Positions 47,183 through 60,251 of a stretch of DNA of 64,000 nt are shown one piece after another; position 1 is the stretch's first letter, and the number at the start of each line of letters is the position of its first letter. Made by a program: the position numbers and the translations under genes. Under the pieces are notes generated by a model. The model did no database searches. It had not been told where the DNA came from and saw only the letters and a list, made by a program, of their open reading frames with translations. The DNA is taken from the NCBI GenBank assembly GCA_050084515.1, contig CM114271.1, positions 64,108,001 to 64,172,000 of the forward strand. Reading direction: 5' to 3'. Origin of the DNA: Blasia pusilla. Its lineage: Eukaryota > Marchantiophyta > Marchantiopsida > Blasiales.

Positions 47183-50100
47183 CGCAATCAAGCGGCACTC
47201 CAAACTCAATGTATGAGATGTATTCTTAGGATCGCAAAATGGAAATGAACCAACTCGTCACAAGTAGAACTGCCGTGAAAAACCCCGCTGAAGGTTACCC
47301 AGAATTACTTGGCGGTCCCGAAACTCGGTTGGAAGGCGCTGTCTCGTCCTTGCACCCACAGCAGCTTTTGCTCCGATTTCATCGACCAGGAATACATACA
47401 AGTACCAGCATAGGGATGGCGCACAGTTCTCGAACGATCAGAAGAATAGTCGACAAAGCTAGTCAGGGAAGATCCAGTTAACAGGAAGAGATCAGTTGAA
47501 ACATGTTCGTATGAACGCAGGAGTCAAAGACAGAAAGCCTGAGATAAGTGTGGGCGAACAAAGGAGCAGACTGGTAAACACGATATGCTGCCTGAGCTTG
47601 GGAACTTCTATATGTGAACACTAACTGCTGGGGCGCTATCAATAGTAGAGACAAATGTGAACTCAATTTCACTCCCAGGCAGGCCCACACACGCAACTCT
47701 CCGAAACGAAGGTCAAGACTCGGCAAGGGTAAGTCAAGAGCAAAGGAAACAAGCGGGATCGTAGTACTGCTACAAGACACCTTCTGCGCAAAAGATCCCG
47801 TTCATATGTATTACTTGAGTGCTACCACGATCGATAGAAATAGTCAAGAACATGACATTGAGGAATACGTCACGTGGAGGAAAGAAAAAACTCGAGAGTA
47901 AGTGGAAAGTTAGACTGTAATAATAAGTGAGGATTTTACTATAACATGACATGTCGAAATTTGGAGTATACGGTAGGCGAACGGCCCTGCTTTACGATTG
48001 TACAAGATAAGATAGAGTACGGAGGACGGGGAGGAGAAGAAGTCGAGGAGCGTCATCGCAGAGGTGCGATGAAGAATAATGGAGGGCGGGCCCTCAGCGG
48101 AGCCGCGGAAGAGATAGGGGTTAGAGCCCTAGATATGTAGGCAGAGCTGTCAGCTTTTACGAGTTGTAGTGTATCTGTTGTTGCCTGAGTGGGGAGTAAT
48201 GTACGAGTACTAAACGTTTGCCTAAGTAGGGAGGAATGTACGAGTACGAAACGTCCACCTGTTTGCGCAGTTTTCATTCCCCGGACACCCCACCCGTTGG
48301 TTCGCCGGGAGTCAGCCAGTGAGCGAGCGAGTGAGTCATTCAGTCAAAGCAACCACAAAAGAGTGCACGCACGAAAGGGCCACCTCATGTGATCTCGATG
48401 TGCTGTGTCCTCTTTTCATCGCTCCGCGTCCACGAAAGGCCTTGTGACCATCCCTATTGGCACATCGACCTTCCTCCCGGGCTGATCCGCCAGACCCGTT
48501 TCGTCCTCTCCCGCTTTTGCGGCAGTCCAATACGTCTCATCTTGCGCAATTCCCTACACGTTTGATAACTTTGATCCTTATGTCCTCGCCTTGCCTCGCC
48601 TCGCCTCGCTTAGACCCGACCGAATCTCGTGCTCCCGCCGACGCCAAGGCCCTCAGCACGGCAGGCTACGGCGGCTATCGCTCTTGCTACCCAGGTGGAC
48701 GGTATTCCTAATCAAGTACACCGTCGCCCGTGGGGTCCAGCACCAGTTCCCACCGTCCCCAGGCAGAGCCCGCGACCTGCGACCTGGACGCTACGATCGG
48801 ATCGTCGCTGTGTCGCACACACAATTGTGGCCCAATTATGCCGCTCCAGAACCGACAAAATGCGCGCGCCGCGCCGCCTGGGCTCGCGTCGCGGCAAGCG
48901 GTCAGCGTCACAGGAACTCAGATCTGACCGATTTTGACATGGCTATCGAAACTATGCGTTAGGGAGAGCGTTTGTCCGCTTAACGGCAGTGGGAACTGCA
49001 GTCGGCGTCCGTGAACGTCAATTACTCTAAGATCACAAGAGATTCGTTGCAGAGATATGTACGCAACCCCAAGGAAAAAACCATATCTCGAGGGATTTTG
49101 ATCGGGTCCGAAGGTTCGAAGGTTTCTAACTCTCCTCTTTAGTCTAGTCACGAGGGCTCATTTGTCTAGTCATTTGGGCGTTCCCGATAGGAAATTTCCT
49201 CTATGTTAAAAAGAAAAAGAAAAAGTTGGGTACATAACGTGGTGCATGTAAAGTGTGTTGAAATACAAGAAAAGAATATACCGGGGAAAACATGGGGATT
49301 TCAAAGCATCATGCATTATGAAGAATTAAGCATAAATTATGATCCTCGTGAGATCTCATAAACTTATTTCCCCTACTTGTCTCCGAGAGAATTTTGAGCC
49401 TTGATCCTATTGAATTGTGGGACACACTTTCTCCATTTCACCAATGTCTTTAACATACAAGTAAGAAAGCCTCTAGGTTTAAGAAACGTTCAAGAACCAT
49501 GTTTCCTTAAACGCTCAAACTTTAAACATGGTAAACCCCTTATTCTAGAGAGAGAGATCATCCAAGAAACTCCGTTCACCTTGAGTTGTTCGTTATGACC
49601 CTCAACCAAAATATGTTGAGCATCTTGCAAACCTTGTCGTACGTATATACATCACTACACAATCCACATCACTAGTCACATTCACACCACACAACACCGG
49701 TCTTCCCCACATGGATAAATCCACACATATACAAAAATGAACTCATGCATGTACATCCAGACCGCACAACAAAATCAGAGTAAAAATGGATCACACGGCC
49801 AACTCCACTCTTGAATCTACGTTGGCATATCGAGCCACATCCACCCTTTGCTATGGGAGAATCCGAAAACTCGCACCCTAGTTCCTACTGCAGAAAAAGC
49901 AAGAGAAGTGCTTCAAAGGCTCAACATGAGAAAGATGGCTGCCCTTGACTCGGAACTTGGCTCCATGATCTTTCATCTATCTTGCCTCATTCTCTGTCCC
50001 CACAACGGGCTACGCCGCCTTTTTTCCTAAGATTAGTCTTTTGGTAGGTTCCACCATCCACTCAAGTCTTGCAACTAGCTAGCTAGTCTAGCTTTTGTCT

Positions 50101-50680
50101 TTTGCGAGTCATACCAAGGTCTCACTTCCTTTGATTCATGATCATGACTCGCTTCCCAAGTCCCCGCTAGTGAATACTAGAGACTTTGTCATTTTCAAGG
50201 CTACCCTACTTAGTTGAGTCAACGTCCTCATTGACTTGAGTGAGATCCTTCCTAATCATTCCAAAGATAATCCTTAGGTTGAACTCCCCAACACCATAAT
50301 TTTTGGCCTCATCCAAACTCTGGAAAACCAAGCCTACACCACTTAGTCTAATATGCTGTGTCAAGTTTTTCTAAGTACATGACACTTAGATCCCCATTTT
50401 TTTTTTACCAAAATGTGTGAAGCTCAACCACCTAATCTTGCTGTTGCAATAAAACATACAAGTTGCGAAACATCCAAAATTAATATGCATCTCTGACATT
50501 GAAAACATTCAAAACTCATTCCTCATTCAAGATTAAATTATTGTATTCTTGGAACTTCCAAGTTTCCGCAAACCATTAACCTATTACTCTTTGGAAAAAT
50601 TCAGCCAATGGGGATTCCACAAACTAGACCACTCTGCTTAATCTATGTGTCGAACTAAAATCTCAAGCTCTATCTTCCAT
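47183..50680. other. upstream flank of the PADRE gene and unassigned DNA
   Basis: 47.2-48.3 kb is the likely promoter and leader region of the minus-strand PADRE gene. A two-copy 37-bp tandem repeat (TGCCTRAGTRGGGAG ... GTACGAGTAC) lies at 48182-48256. 48.45-48.96 kb is GC-rich with several overlapping frames in different registers and CTCGCCTCGC repeats, but no recognisable protein. 49.1-50.7 kb is AT-rich and unassigned; a fragment near 49640-49690 resembles LTR end sequence. Confidence 0.4.
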
Positions 50681-50689
50681 GTGATTTTC

Positions 50690-51250
50690 TAATTTTTAAA
50701 ATACTCCATAAGTTTTGTAACATGAGTGAGATTACTCTTTGGTTCTCAGATGTTTTTGCGTAGATCATAACCTTTCTAGGAATCTAAGTACTTGTTGACC
50801 TATATTCATCTTCTCTTCACTCTATCCTCATCCAATATACTTTCAACTTCAAATTCCTCTTGATCCTCAACTATGGTTAGATTGGATGGCAATAGCCTTC
50901 TCTGAGATCATGTGAGATGGATCTTAATCGTCCATGAACAAGTTTAATTTGCTCGCGTGGAAAACATTATGAACTCTCCTCATTTCCAATGGCAATCTCA
51001 ACAGGAACAACACTTCCATATCTCTTTCAAGTATTTCAAAGGGTTCCGCATATCTAAGAACCATCTTATAAAAGATACTTAAAGGTAACTAATGGGACCT
51101 TATCCAAAGAAGATCCCTTACTTCAAAGCTCGCATCTTGTCTTTGAACATCAATTTGCTACTCTTAGCAACATTAGAGGCATTTTAAGGATGTTGAAGTC
51201 TCTCCATAGGCTTGCCACTACTTCGCCATACTAAAAGGCGTATGAACCTA
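50690..51250 (-). pseudogene. chromovirus relic: integrase C-terminus and chromodomain
   Basis: On the minus strand, 51180-50930 gives the integrase tail with ASFEVRDLLW and, later, EMRRVHNVFHASKLNLF, the usual R-xHNVFHVS-L block of chromoviral Ty3/gypsy integrases. Immediately after, 50890-50700 reads EEFEVESILDEDRVKRR, KYLDS.KGYD, EPKSNLTHVTKLMEYF. This is a chromodomain with the expected VE-ILD, KGY and EP-SNL landmarks. Several stops. This is a different gypsy lineage from the methyltransferase family, whose integrase ends in a PHD finger. Confidence 0.7.
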
Positions 51251-51269
51251 TGGGTTGTCAAAATGTCTA

Positions 51270-51690
51270 GAAGAGAGAGGTCATGCGTATACACATCGCT
51301 ACACAACATATATCGCTGTCACCAAACACATATACGAACACGCACAATCCCATGCTAACTCATGGCATCCAAACACCGAGACAAGAAGTACCAAAATATC
51401 TCCAATAAATCAAGATCCAATCTCTCTCAACACCATAGCTCTCAATTGTGTGCACTCTCATATATCTCTCTCAATATCAAACCAAATTCACTCTCCTAAT
51501 GAGAGGCTTGGGTTACACACACAAGGCAAGTAAGACCATAGCTCCGTCGCGTCATGCCAAGAGGTTTAATAAAGAGAGAATGAGTTGTCAAGCTCTCTCT
51601 CCTTGAGGTATATCCCTCCCCTCTCCCAAACTCTCCCCATGGTAACCTATGCTCCCAAGTCATCTCCTTTGCTCTTAACCTGATATGGGA
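51270..51690 (-). repeat. LTR of the methyltransferase-family element
   Basis: In minus orientation it shows AGGTTACCATGGGGAGAG, CTCATTCTCTCTTTATTAAA, CCTCTTGGCATGACG, GAGATATTTTGGTAC, GCCATGAGTTAGCATGG, GACAGCGATATATGTTGTGT and AGCGATGTGTATACGCATGA in the same order as the 39.4-kb LTR. It has only a short degenerate AG-rich stretch where the other copies carry long microsatellites. Confidence 0.65.
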
Positions 51691-52349
51691 GGTCAAGGGA
51701 TACTTACCAAAAATAGAAATTCAACCATATACTCAAAATGGTACTTACCTCAAATAGTAAGTTCCTCAACATGGCTCCAAATGAGCCGAAACGAAGGGGA
51801 AACCTGCTCTCTCAAGTTTCCACGGGCCTCAACAGGTCATCCTCGACCTCTTGAGCATGTCCTTTACTACTCGCGAAGACGCTCTACTAGATCTCACCGA
51901 TCTATCCTAAAAGACGTGACAGAGAAGTATGGAAAATGAAAAGGCTCTCTCCAAGATTAATTATCATTCTTATTTTATTTAATATCTTCTCAAATATTAT
52001 ATTACTAAATTAAAATGTCAAAAAAATTTGGACATAAATTTTTTTAACTATGGAATTTTCATATTCCATTTTTTATGTTGGTAGTAGATAAACACCATGT
52101 CAATGATGAACTATCTAATACAATATTTAAGAATGAAATATTCAAATTTTTAAGAATCTTTCAAGCTTAGAGTAAATAAAACTATTACCTTCAGAATTCT
52201 ACTCTCATCTATGAACACTATATTTGTATTCTAGGTTCAAGGGTCCGATTTAAGATGTAAGGGCAAACAAGACAGCAAATAGAGGGATAGAAGGACAAAA
52301 AACTTCAAAAGCAAAAAACATTGGGATTGGAAAATGATAACTAGTGCCA

Positions 52350-52784
52350 TCACTTGGGGTACTTCAAATGCAAGTAGAAAAATGAGGAAATGTGCAAGAA
52401 TGCCTTCAACAAAGTAGCGCAAGTGAGCTTGGTACCCAAGGTCAGTCCTTCATACCACTGACTGGCCATCTTCTTGAGGAGTCCAAGAAACACTTGAAGC
52501 AACTCTTCTTCAGTTCCCTCTCCGTTTGCCTTCGCCATATGTGTGAATTCCAATACAAAATTATCTACCTCGTCCCGTCTGCCCTCAGCAAAAGTGAGAA
52601 AATCTGAACAACGTTTTCCTTGAGTTAGCCATATGCGGACTCTCTTCTTCGTCAGAACTTGGCTAACCCTTTGAGAGGGAGGAGGTAATGGTTCTCCACT
52701 GGACGTGTTTGGCATCTCTTTGTCTTTGGATTCCCCGAAAGGATTCCAAGTGGTTTCCTCTTTTGGTCGTTGAGGGGAGGGCAA
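52350..52784 (-). pseudogene. retrotransposon gag fragment
   Basis: 144 codons: VDNFVLEFTHMAKANGEGTE, EELLQVFLGLLKKMASQWYE and ATLLKAFLHI follow the pattern of plant retrotransposon gag domains (E-xx-EF..MA...GE....LL..F..GL...A..WY). The N-terminal 60 residues are Pro/Ser/Lys-rich linker. It is probably from another Ty3/gypsy element; no other domains of it are seen nearby. Confidence 0.55.
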
Positions 52785-52799
52785 TGCTCGAGGTGACTT

Positions 52800-54540
52800 A
52801 CTTCCATCTCTTCTTCTTTCTAGGGGTCTCGAATGTGGACGAGGATTGGATGGTACACCAGCTGGTCTCCATGATGGCCCCTCTTCTTGCTATCTTTTGC
52901 GTCGATCGGCCCTGTGGTCTCGAGTCTCAAAAACACAGCCATTCTGGTTTCATGAATATTCCAAGTACCACCCCATGGGTGTTTAACACAGTCAGTATAC
53001 TAGTTTTTTCTCCTCTACTGATCTTGCAATATTTTAGCAAGATCCTCCTCCCAAAAATTTAAATACGCCACCATTGATAGATATTGAAGATTGAGTTACA
53101 GTGAAGATTATCACACATCCGAACTGCTACACTTGTTACTTACACAAAGCAGGGAAGCTTAATCTTGGTTAGTCAGTTAAGCGCGATTATCTTAACTAGG
53201 ATTAGTTAATCATAGTTAGTCTAACTCGATCGAGACTATAGTTAAGATTGGGATTAGGTTTGCTTGTACATACCCTATATAATTGAGAAGGGGACCAGAC
53301 TCCACTCATTCTCTCTTTGCAAAATTTCGTTCTCCATGGTGGTGTGAGTATGAGAGTCGTTTCCCACCAGTTATGCTTCTTTAACAATTTTCTACAATAG
53401 ATACAACCGGCGTTCGTGGGTTGGACACCTCTTGCAAGCGGGTTCTTTAATTGAGCACAATAGTGTCTCCACCCGGCCCAAGACATATGATGAGAAGAGA
53501 TTGAAATCAGACTCTGAAATCCACTACCTAAGCGGAACTGTTAATGATAGTAAGTGCTCCTCTATCACTACCAAGTGAGAGGATATGGAGTGGGCTATAT
53601 TCTCTTTCCAATGTCCATCAGCCATACCCTTTCACTGTTGCTTCTCCCTCTCTTGAGATAAGCGTGTAGTCCCTGGCGGTGCCAAAATTTTTACTTCTAT
53701 ATGTAATGTCACAAACTTTTCACATTTGAAATCTTTTCATCAAATAGTATTTAATTCGTTCCCCAAGAAGACTACAGTTATCTCAAAATAAGGATAATAT
53801 CTACAAGAATTCTAGCTTCTTGATTCCAAAATACTTCTACACCAAAATGTTTTCCTCCAGTAGCGGACTTTATTTCTCCTTAGGTATCCTCTCAAGTGGA
53901 CTTATGATAGAACTTTGATGATTTGAATCTCGAGTTAAGAAGAAAGAACCTCGATGAGACCATAGTGAGAAGATGACTCTCCCTACTATCAGAAATTAAT
54001 CCATCCTCGCATGATACTCTCTGTCTAACTTATTTCATACATCTGGCTCACTGTTTATTCTTTCTCACTGATGTCAAAATCAAGATCTTCTACATTTTGT
54101 GGTCCCAATCGGATTACTCAATCACCTCCGCACACAGGAATGAAAGAAGTGAACACAATGTCATTCATCAAAGATAATAGGGAACTCAATGTACATACAA
54201 GCTCGAGAGGGTACTCCCTGAAGCTTCGACCATTCCTATAACATAACTTCAAACTCTCAAGAATGATATTTTAAGCTACTCTGTCAGTCTTTAAATACTA
54301 GTTTAGACTCAAGGGTTTCTTGAGATGTGAAGCGCTTATTTCTCTCTAAAGATCTTTTCAAATCTTCTTGACTACCTAGTCTACGCTCCAATTTGCCTTT
54401 CTTCTAATTCCTGTGAATCCGCGGAAGGTAACCATCGTACCCTTCGCGGCTTTTCCTTAAACGATACAACTCGATCTTCCCATCCTAACTACTCTAAGGA
54501 TGTGCCCATTAAAACGGCTGATAGTCTTCTCCTCTTCATG
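52800..54540. other. possible LTR region and unassigned DNA
   Basis: 53090-53490 has LTR-like composition on the plus strand: short repeated TTAGTTAATCATAGTTAG words, a TATA-like CCCTATATAATTGAG near 53272, and CTCATTCTCTCTTTGC downstream. I found no second copy or clear TG..CA boundaries. The rest is unassigned. Confidence 0.3.
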
Positions 54541-54549
54541 AAGATGTTT

Positions 54550-54567
54550 TAGTCTTCGCGAAGACTA
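54550..54567. other. perfect 18-bp palindrome
   Basis: TAGTCTTCGCGAAGACTA is its own reverse complement. Related CTTCGCGAAGAC/GCGAAGACC words recur within 50 bp. Confidence 0.7.
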
Positions 54568-56510
54568 TATCTCTTCCTCTTTTGCGAAGACCTTCTTTCC
54601 TTCTTATCTTCTTTAAAACCTCTTCACCCACATGTCTTTGCTACAAAGACAAAGTCTTTGCTCCTTATCTTCTTCTTCTTATGGTTCTTGCATCGTAAGC
54701 CCGCGCGGGGGACTTGTGGGCATGTCCTCCCCTTGACGTTCTGTGCAACCATGTTCAAAAGAATCAAACCTATAAAGCAATTTAACGTGCCAATTGTGAA
54801 AGACTTGGATGGGTTGTGAATCTGTGATACCTTTAATTTGGGATAAAAGAGGAAAATTGCTTAGAAGGGTTTAATTTTTCTTTCATTTCTCATGAGGATC
54901 TTCTTAAAAGGGTAGTTACATAGCATAAGTGCTTATAAGTTAGTATTCGCCAAAGAAGAGACAAGGACAGAGAAGTACTTTGTGAGATGCACATTTAAAG
55001 TTGGGAGGATCCAAAATGGTTGAGTGAAGTACAATGAAGTGGCGCGGGAATAAGAATGGCTTGATGATTGTAATTTGCAATGAGGGGTGTAAAGGAGGAG
55101 GATGAGTTGTGAAGATGGAAAAGCAAAATTGGCTTGAAGGTTAGGCCTCATTGTTTATCCTCCTACTTTGTGATCAAAGAACTTTATGAGTTGGAGAGCA
55201 ATTGCACAAGGTATAAGTGGATATCCCCGCAAACAGATAACATCAAGGCTAGTTTCAAAGAAAATCCATTTCTTCACACATTGGAGCTACGTTGCAAGAA
55301 AAGTAGAGAATTTGGAGTGAAGATTTCTTTCAAGAGTAAGTGGAGAATCACTAGCGTGAGTCTTCTTTGAGATTCCAAGGAAGGAGTAGTTGAAGGACGA
55401 GATGAGCTTTGGCATGAATTAAAGATGCGGGATGTAGAAATGTGGACCAAAGTGTATCAGATGAACTATCTTGGAATGATTTGCAATGTTCAAGCCACAA
55501 GAAAGCATATTAGCTTCCACTTTGACAATCCTATGAAGTCAAAGATGATCAATGAAAGGCATCAAAGATGGATATTTTTTGTTTATTCGTGAAGGTGTTG
55601 CATAGACCAACACAAGTTCATGGAAATTATCTCCACTTCTATCAAGAAGTGTGGGAGGTGAATTAGGGCCAATACATTTAAGGAGCAGTTTAACAACAAC
55701 TCACAGATCTTCTAGAGAAGAATAAAACTGTAGTGTATGTAGGAGCTCATATGGTCCATCTATGATTGATGAGGGAGTGAGATTCCATAGAAGAATTACA
55801 AGATTATTTGGAAGGAGAGGTAGAGATTCTCATGACTGACCGTGAAGATGAGGGACACCAAAAAGAAACATTCTTCTGGATCTCCCTCATCTTCAAGTTT
55901 CAACTCGAATCAATATAGTGAAGAGCTATAGTGGAAAAGAAAGCAATGATCCACACGAGTTGAATAAAAAGAGGTTGAAGTCAAAATCATTGATCAAGAT
56001 AAATTGGATGAACTTATCATGGCTAATTTGGTGTCTCTTGGCCTCTTGGCCTCTACATTCAAGATTCAAGAAGAGCTAGGGCTTTGGAAGATGAATATGG
56101 CTCTAAAAAAGCTTAAAGATAAGTGGAGAGGTATGATGGTTGACCTCAAAGCTCAAGAAGTTGAAGATTGTGATACAATGTCAGAGCTTAAGTTATCCAA
56201 TGCTTGTGGATAAAGTAGAAAATCTGAGGATGTCAATAAAGAGAGCAAAGCAAGCTAGGAATAACATGACATTTGATGTAGTTGCTTTCATAGAAAGAGT
56301 CCTTTAGTTAGAAAATAAAGTAGGGTAGCCTAATATAGATCAATTAGTAGAAGAAAATATAAGTTGAAGAAATAGTTAGCCAATCCCTCATTGGAATGGT
56401 TGACTAAGAAGCTCTAAAAAATTATTAGTGAATTATAGGAATCAGAGAAATGAAGATGTATGACTCTTCATTAAAAAGGTTGTTTGTAGGGAATAAGAGA
56501 TGGAATGTAA
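54568..56510. other. unassigned stretch with short coding-like frames
   Basis: Frames at 55134-55370 and 56004-56213 (LWKMNMALKKLKDKWRGMMV, Lys-rich, possibly coiled) read like protein debris, but I recognise no family. Stops prevent a longer frame. Possibly an old element. Confidence 0.3.
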
Positions 56511-56519
56511 CGTAGAATT

Positions 56520-57475
56520 CGGGCTTGGCCAACACACACCCTAGTACAAAGACCCACTACCCATTTCTCAACCCATACTAAGCTCGTGCGTTGTGTAGAC
56601 CGAGCCTAGCTAGCCCAAACCAATCCATGGTAGGGGCCCACATTAGGCTTACTCAAGGCTTGTGGCTGGCCCACGTAAGGTGGGCTCTGGGCCCACGTGT
56701 TGGCCACGCGTGGGCTCGCAGCCTGCACACCTAGTTCATCTTTGCTCGCCTCTCTTAATCCGAGCCTGCACCTATTCCCACGTCCAAAGGGAAATTGGGG
56801 TACGAAAAGAACCCAGTTAGGAGACCCATTTAACATGTTTGTCCCATGGACGGACAAGTATGTTTTCATGCAACCTTGATCATGTATGTATTTTGTGCCT
56901 AAGTGTGGCTAATAGTCATCATTGTGGTGTTACTAATGGTAAGGACTAGGTCATGAAAGAAGGGGAGAGAGTTCGTAAGAAGAAGTCAAGACTTGGAGAC
57001 TTCTATCTTTGGTGTTACCGAACATGTTCCATGCTATAGTAGTTGATCTAAGAAAATAATTCATTCGGACATGGACATGTCTGCGAACACAGAATTTGTC
57101 CACATGCAACCTTGATATTTCCTCTCTGAAAAAAAATTTATTATACAAAATTGGTATTTGATTCTATTTTAAAGTGTAATATGGGCAAGGTTGCATACAG
57201 ACAAAGTCAGTGTTTATAGACATGTTCGTATTCCCGGACTTATGTACGTCCCTAGGACGGACATATCTGAGTAGGCACGGGTACGTGCGGCTCGTACATG
57301 AGTGTGCCCCGCTCGCAACGTACACTTGGGCTCGGCCAACACACACCCAATTTAAGCACCCATCACCCATTTTTTAGCCTAGACCTAGTTTAAGTACCCA
57401 TCGCCCATTTTATAGCCCGCCCTAAGCCAGCATTGGCTAGTGATAGGCCCACGCGCTGGTACCAACGAGTTAGTC
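56520..57475. mobile_element. cluster of hAT-like non-autonomous element pieces
   Basis: CATGCAACCTTG ends occur near 56864 and 57104, and the mirror CAAGGTTGCAT start near 57185, the termini seen in the 23.5-kb MITE. Two internal blocks share GGGCTYGGCCAACACACACC followed by CACCCATCACCCATT-like words (near 56522 and 57330), so at least two related copies lie here, partly nested. No transposase. Confidence 0.45.
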
Positions 57476-57479
57476 TAAA

Positions 57480-57840
57480 TGACTAGAGACATTGATTTTA
57501 TTAGTCATTTACACGACTACATCAATCATTTATAATTATTGCATACGATATTTTCGTAACTACATTAGTTATATCAATGACTAGGTCAGTCATCTAATTA
57601 GTGAATCGATAATATCTTGACTTTACTAGTTATTTGCACAACTAGTCATTTAATTACTGCACTGCATAATGTCATGATTGCATTTGTCATGTCAATGACT
57701 ACAGTCATATATAATTACTGATTCAGATATTTACTTGATTTTATTAGTCATTTAAACGACTGAGTTAATCATATTTTATTACTACACATTATAATGCAAT
57801 CATTATGAGTTATTTTATTGAATGTATCAATTATTTTCAC
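57480..57840. repeat. degenerate tandem repeat, about three copies of about 122 bp
   Basis: TTGATTTTATTAGTCATTT-like words recur at 57492, 57617 and 57735, each followed by a GACTA..TCAAT..ATTACTG pattern. Copies are diverged. AT-rich with many GTCAT/GACTA motifs. Confidence 0.6.
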
Positions 57841-58026
57841 AAAAATATTGAAATTTAATTATTGTTGTGTAGCCAAACACAAGGGAGTGGGTGGATGTTC
57901 TTGTTTGAATATGATGAGATGCATGCAACAATAAAAAAAATACTAGTTAGCATGCCCCTGCTACGCACAAAAAGAGATATTATTGTAAAGAATTATTAGA
58001 AAATTTTTGAAATTAAAGAGTGGACA

Positions 58027-58390
58027 TTTTTTTAATCCACTCCTTACATACATAAAATCACCACTAAACCACTCCCCTCATAAATATAATCCCCATCAAT
58101 CAAACAAAACCCCACTACTTCCTACAATAATTACTACCCAAGTTTTAACCCATTCTTCATATACATAAAATCACCACTAAACCACTCTCACAAAAATATA
58201 ACATCGGGGCACCAATCAAATTAAATCCCACTACTTCCTACAATAATTACTACAAAGTTTTAATCCATTCCTCACATACATAAAATCATCACTAAACCAC
58301 TCTCTCGTAAATATAACCCTCACCAATCAAATTAAATTCCACTACTTCCTACAATAATTACTACTAAGTTTTAACCGATTCCTCACATAT
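58027..58390. repeat. tandem repeat, about 3.2 copies of about 114 bp
   Basis: CATAAAATCACCACTAAACC recurs at 58051, 58164 and 58279 (one base changed in the last), each followed by CCACTACTTCCTACAATAAT. The array stops where TGTCATGACC begins. Confidence 0.8.
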
Positions 58391-60250
58391 GTCATGACCA
58401 TACGGATTATGTCGTAGAGTATGGTGTGATGGTAGAGGCCATTTCTTATGTAGGACCGTAGTGGCTTGGTAGAGATGTGGTTCCATACATAGGGTTGGGG
58501 GTTACTCACTTGGGGGTGACTTTCCTAGTAGGGCCCGCTCTTAGGTTGGAGGATATAAGGTGGCTTGCCCTCAAAAAATCAGTTCTTTGAGTTGAGCTGC
58601 TATGCGTTGGGAGTTAGCCTTAGTAGTGAGTAGAGCTCTTGGCTATGGTGTTTCCCGCAAGCTTCGACCTGGATTCTCCCATCGTGGAGTGGGTTTGGCT
58701 CGATTGTATGTGATTGTAAACGTGTTTTATGACAGTAGGTCTTTCACGGATTTCACTCAAAGAACTGGAGTAGATCGATAGTAGCTTCAATTGTAGATCA
58801 GTAGGATCTGGTTAGGGCTGATTGTGTACTCAGCCGTGGATGTTCGTGGCTTGTGGCCTATGTTGGAGGTGTGAATCTGCAGCTTATTTGTTGGTTGGGA
58901 AAGAAGCGCCTTTTTGAGAGCTTTCAACGCGTTGTAGATCGCGGATTTCGTCAAGGGAGTTGGAAGTTATCAAGCATTGAAGATTCTGGTCGTGTTCGAC
59001 GCTTTTTCGATGTGGAGAGCTTGGAGTGCGGAAGCGTGTTGAAGTTCATCCAGATCGGGTGAGAGGTTCTGTTGCTACTCGATTGTGATCTCCTGTGAAT
59101 CTATACGCTCGAGTGTGTGGAGCGTTGCGGATTTCTGCGTGCATGAAACTTGGCGGAAGCATTTGCCGGATTTGCGATTCTAGAGGTGTATGGACACAAG
59201 TTTGTTTGATTTTTAGCTCGAGTCTGAGCTCGGTTGTAGCTGATTTTCTGTGGAGAGATAGCTATGGTGGTCAATTGAATTCTGATCGAAACAGATTTGA
59301 TTTCGGTCACGTATTTGTGAAGTAATTTTTGATCGAAATTTTGCGGACTAGCTCAAGGTCTGGCTATGGTGGACAGCGGATCGGAGGGGCTGGTTGGTTG
59401 GTGACTCGTTCATTGTTGGAGACGCCTATCCCATTGGGGGCGCCCTGGTTGGACCTCTCTCCATAGCGAAGCATGGCGAAGCGTGGCGAACGGGGCGATA
59501 GGGGCATGTCTCGAGCATTTCGAGGCAACTCGTGGTAGCTCGGGGCGAGTGGGCGTGAGAGGCGGAGTAAGGAGCAAGGAGCAAGCAAGCTTGCTTGCTT
59601 GGGCGTGAGGCAATTTTTGCAGGATTTGGGATTTGAGTTTTGCATAACTGGTCACCCATCTTTGGGCTATTCTGCCTGGAGGACGCTTAATGCCGAGTTC
59701 TTAACTATGCGATTAATCTGTACTGCATCGTTATAGCTCATTTGGTGTTGTTCGGAGATGTGTTAGGCGCTTTATGCATCTCAGGTTTTTGGTTGATGTA
59801 CCTCTAGCGCATAGTACGGTGTAGCCTCTCCATGCAGGTGATATTTTCAGGTGCTGCGCGTTCGACTAGCACGTCATCGACCCGCGGCGGAGTAGCTATT
59901 GCGTTAGAATTGTGTGGTGGGTTTTGTGGATTCAGAGGGCACCACGTTTGGTGGATTTTGTTACCTTGATTTCCATTTGCGATTGGAGGGTTGTCGTTGG
60001 ATGTCCTATGTTTGGATCCCCTCCATCGTGCTTCTTGCTTGCGCGCCCATTGTTAGGGTTGACGCTGATTTCCAGAGTAGTGTTACTCCTGTGTGCTACT
60101 GATAGTGGGGCTGGAGTGATGACCAGTAGACGGTGGGAGACTTCTTGTGGTGATGAGAGGTTAGATTGCCTACACCCATAGCTAGTAGAGCTACAATAGT
60201 AGAGCGACATCGACGTCACTTGGGTAATTTGGTGGTGGTGCGGCATCGGC
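58390..60250 (+). other. probable 5' LTR and leader of the downstream methyltransferase-family element
   Basis: TGTCATGACCATACGG at about 58388 is an LTR-like start right after the tandem array. A TATA-like GAGGATATAAGGTGG lies near 58552, about 160 bp in. The region leads, without other genes, to gag at 60252. I did not find the LTR's right edge or primer site, so the assignment is positional. Overlapping frames at 59.36-59.66 and 59.9-60.2 kb are GC-driven. Confidence 0.35.
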
Positions 60251-60251
60251 G

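Noticed and set aside
48457-48962. Cluster of overlapping frames up to 123 codons
   Set aside because: Open in several registers on both strands because of GC-rich composition and CTCGC repeats; no protein features.
59364-59659. Three overlapping minus-strand frames
   Set aside because: They overlap in all three registers of a GC-rich repeat of GGCGAAGCGTGG-like words, with no protein features.
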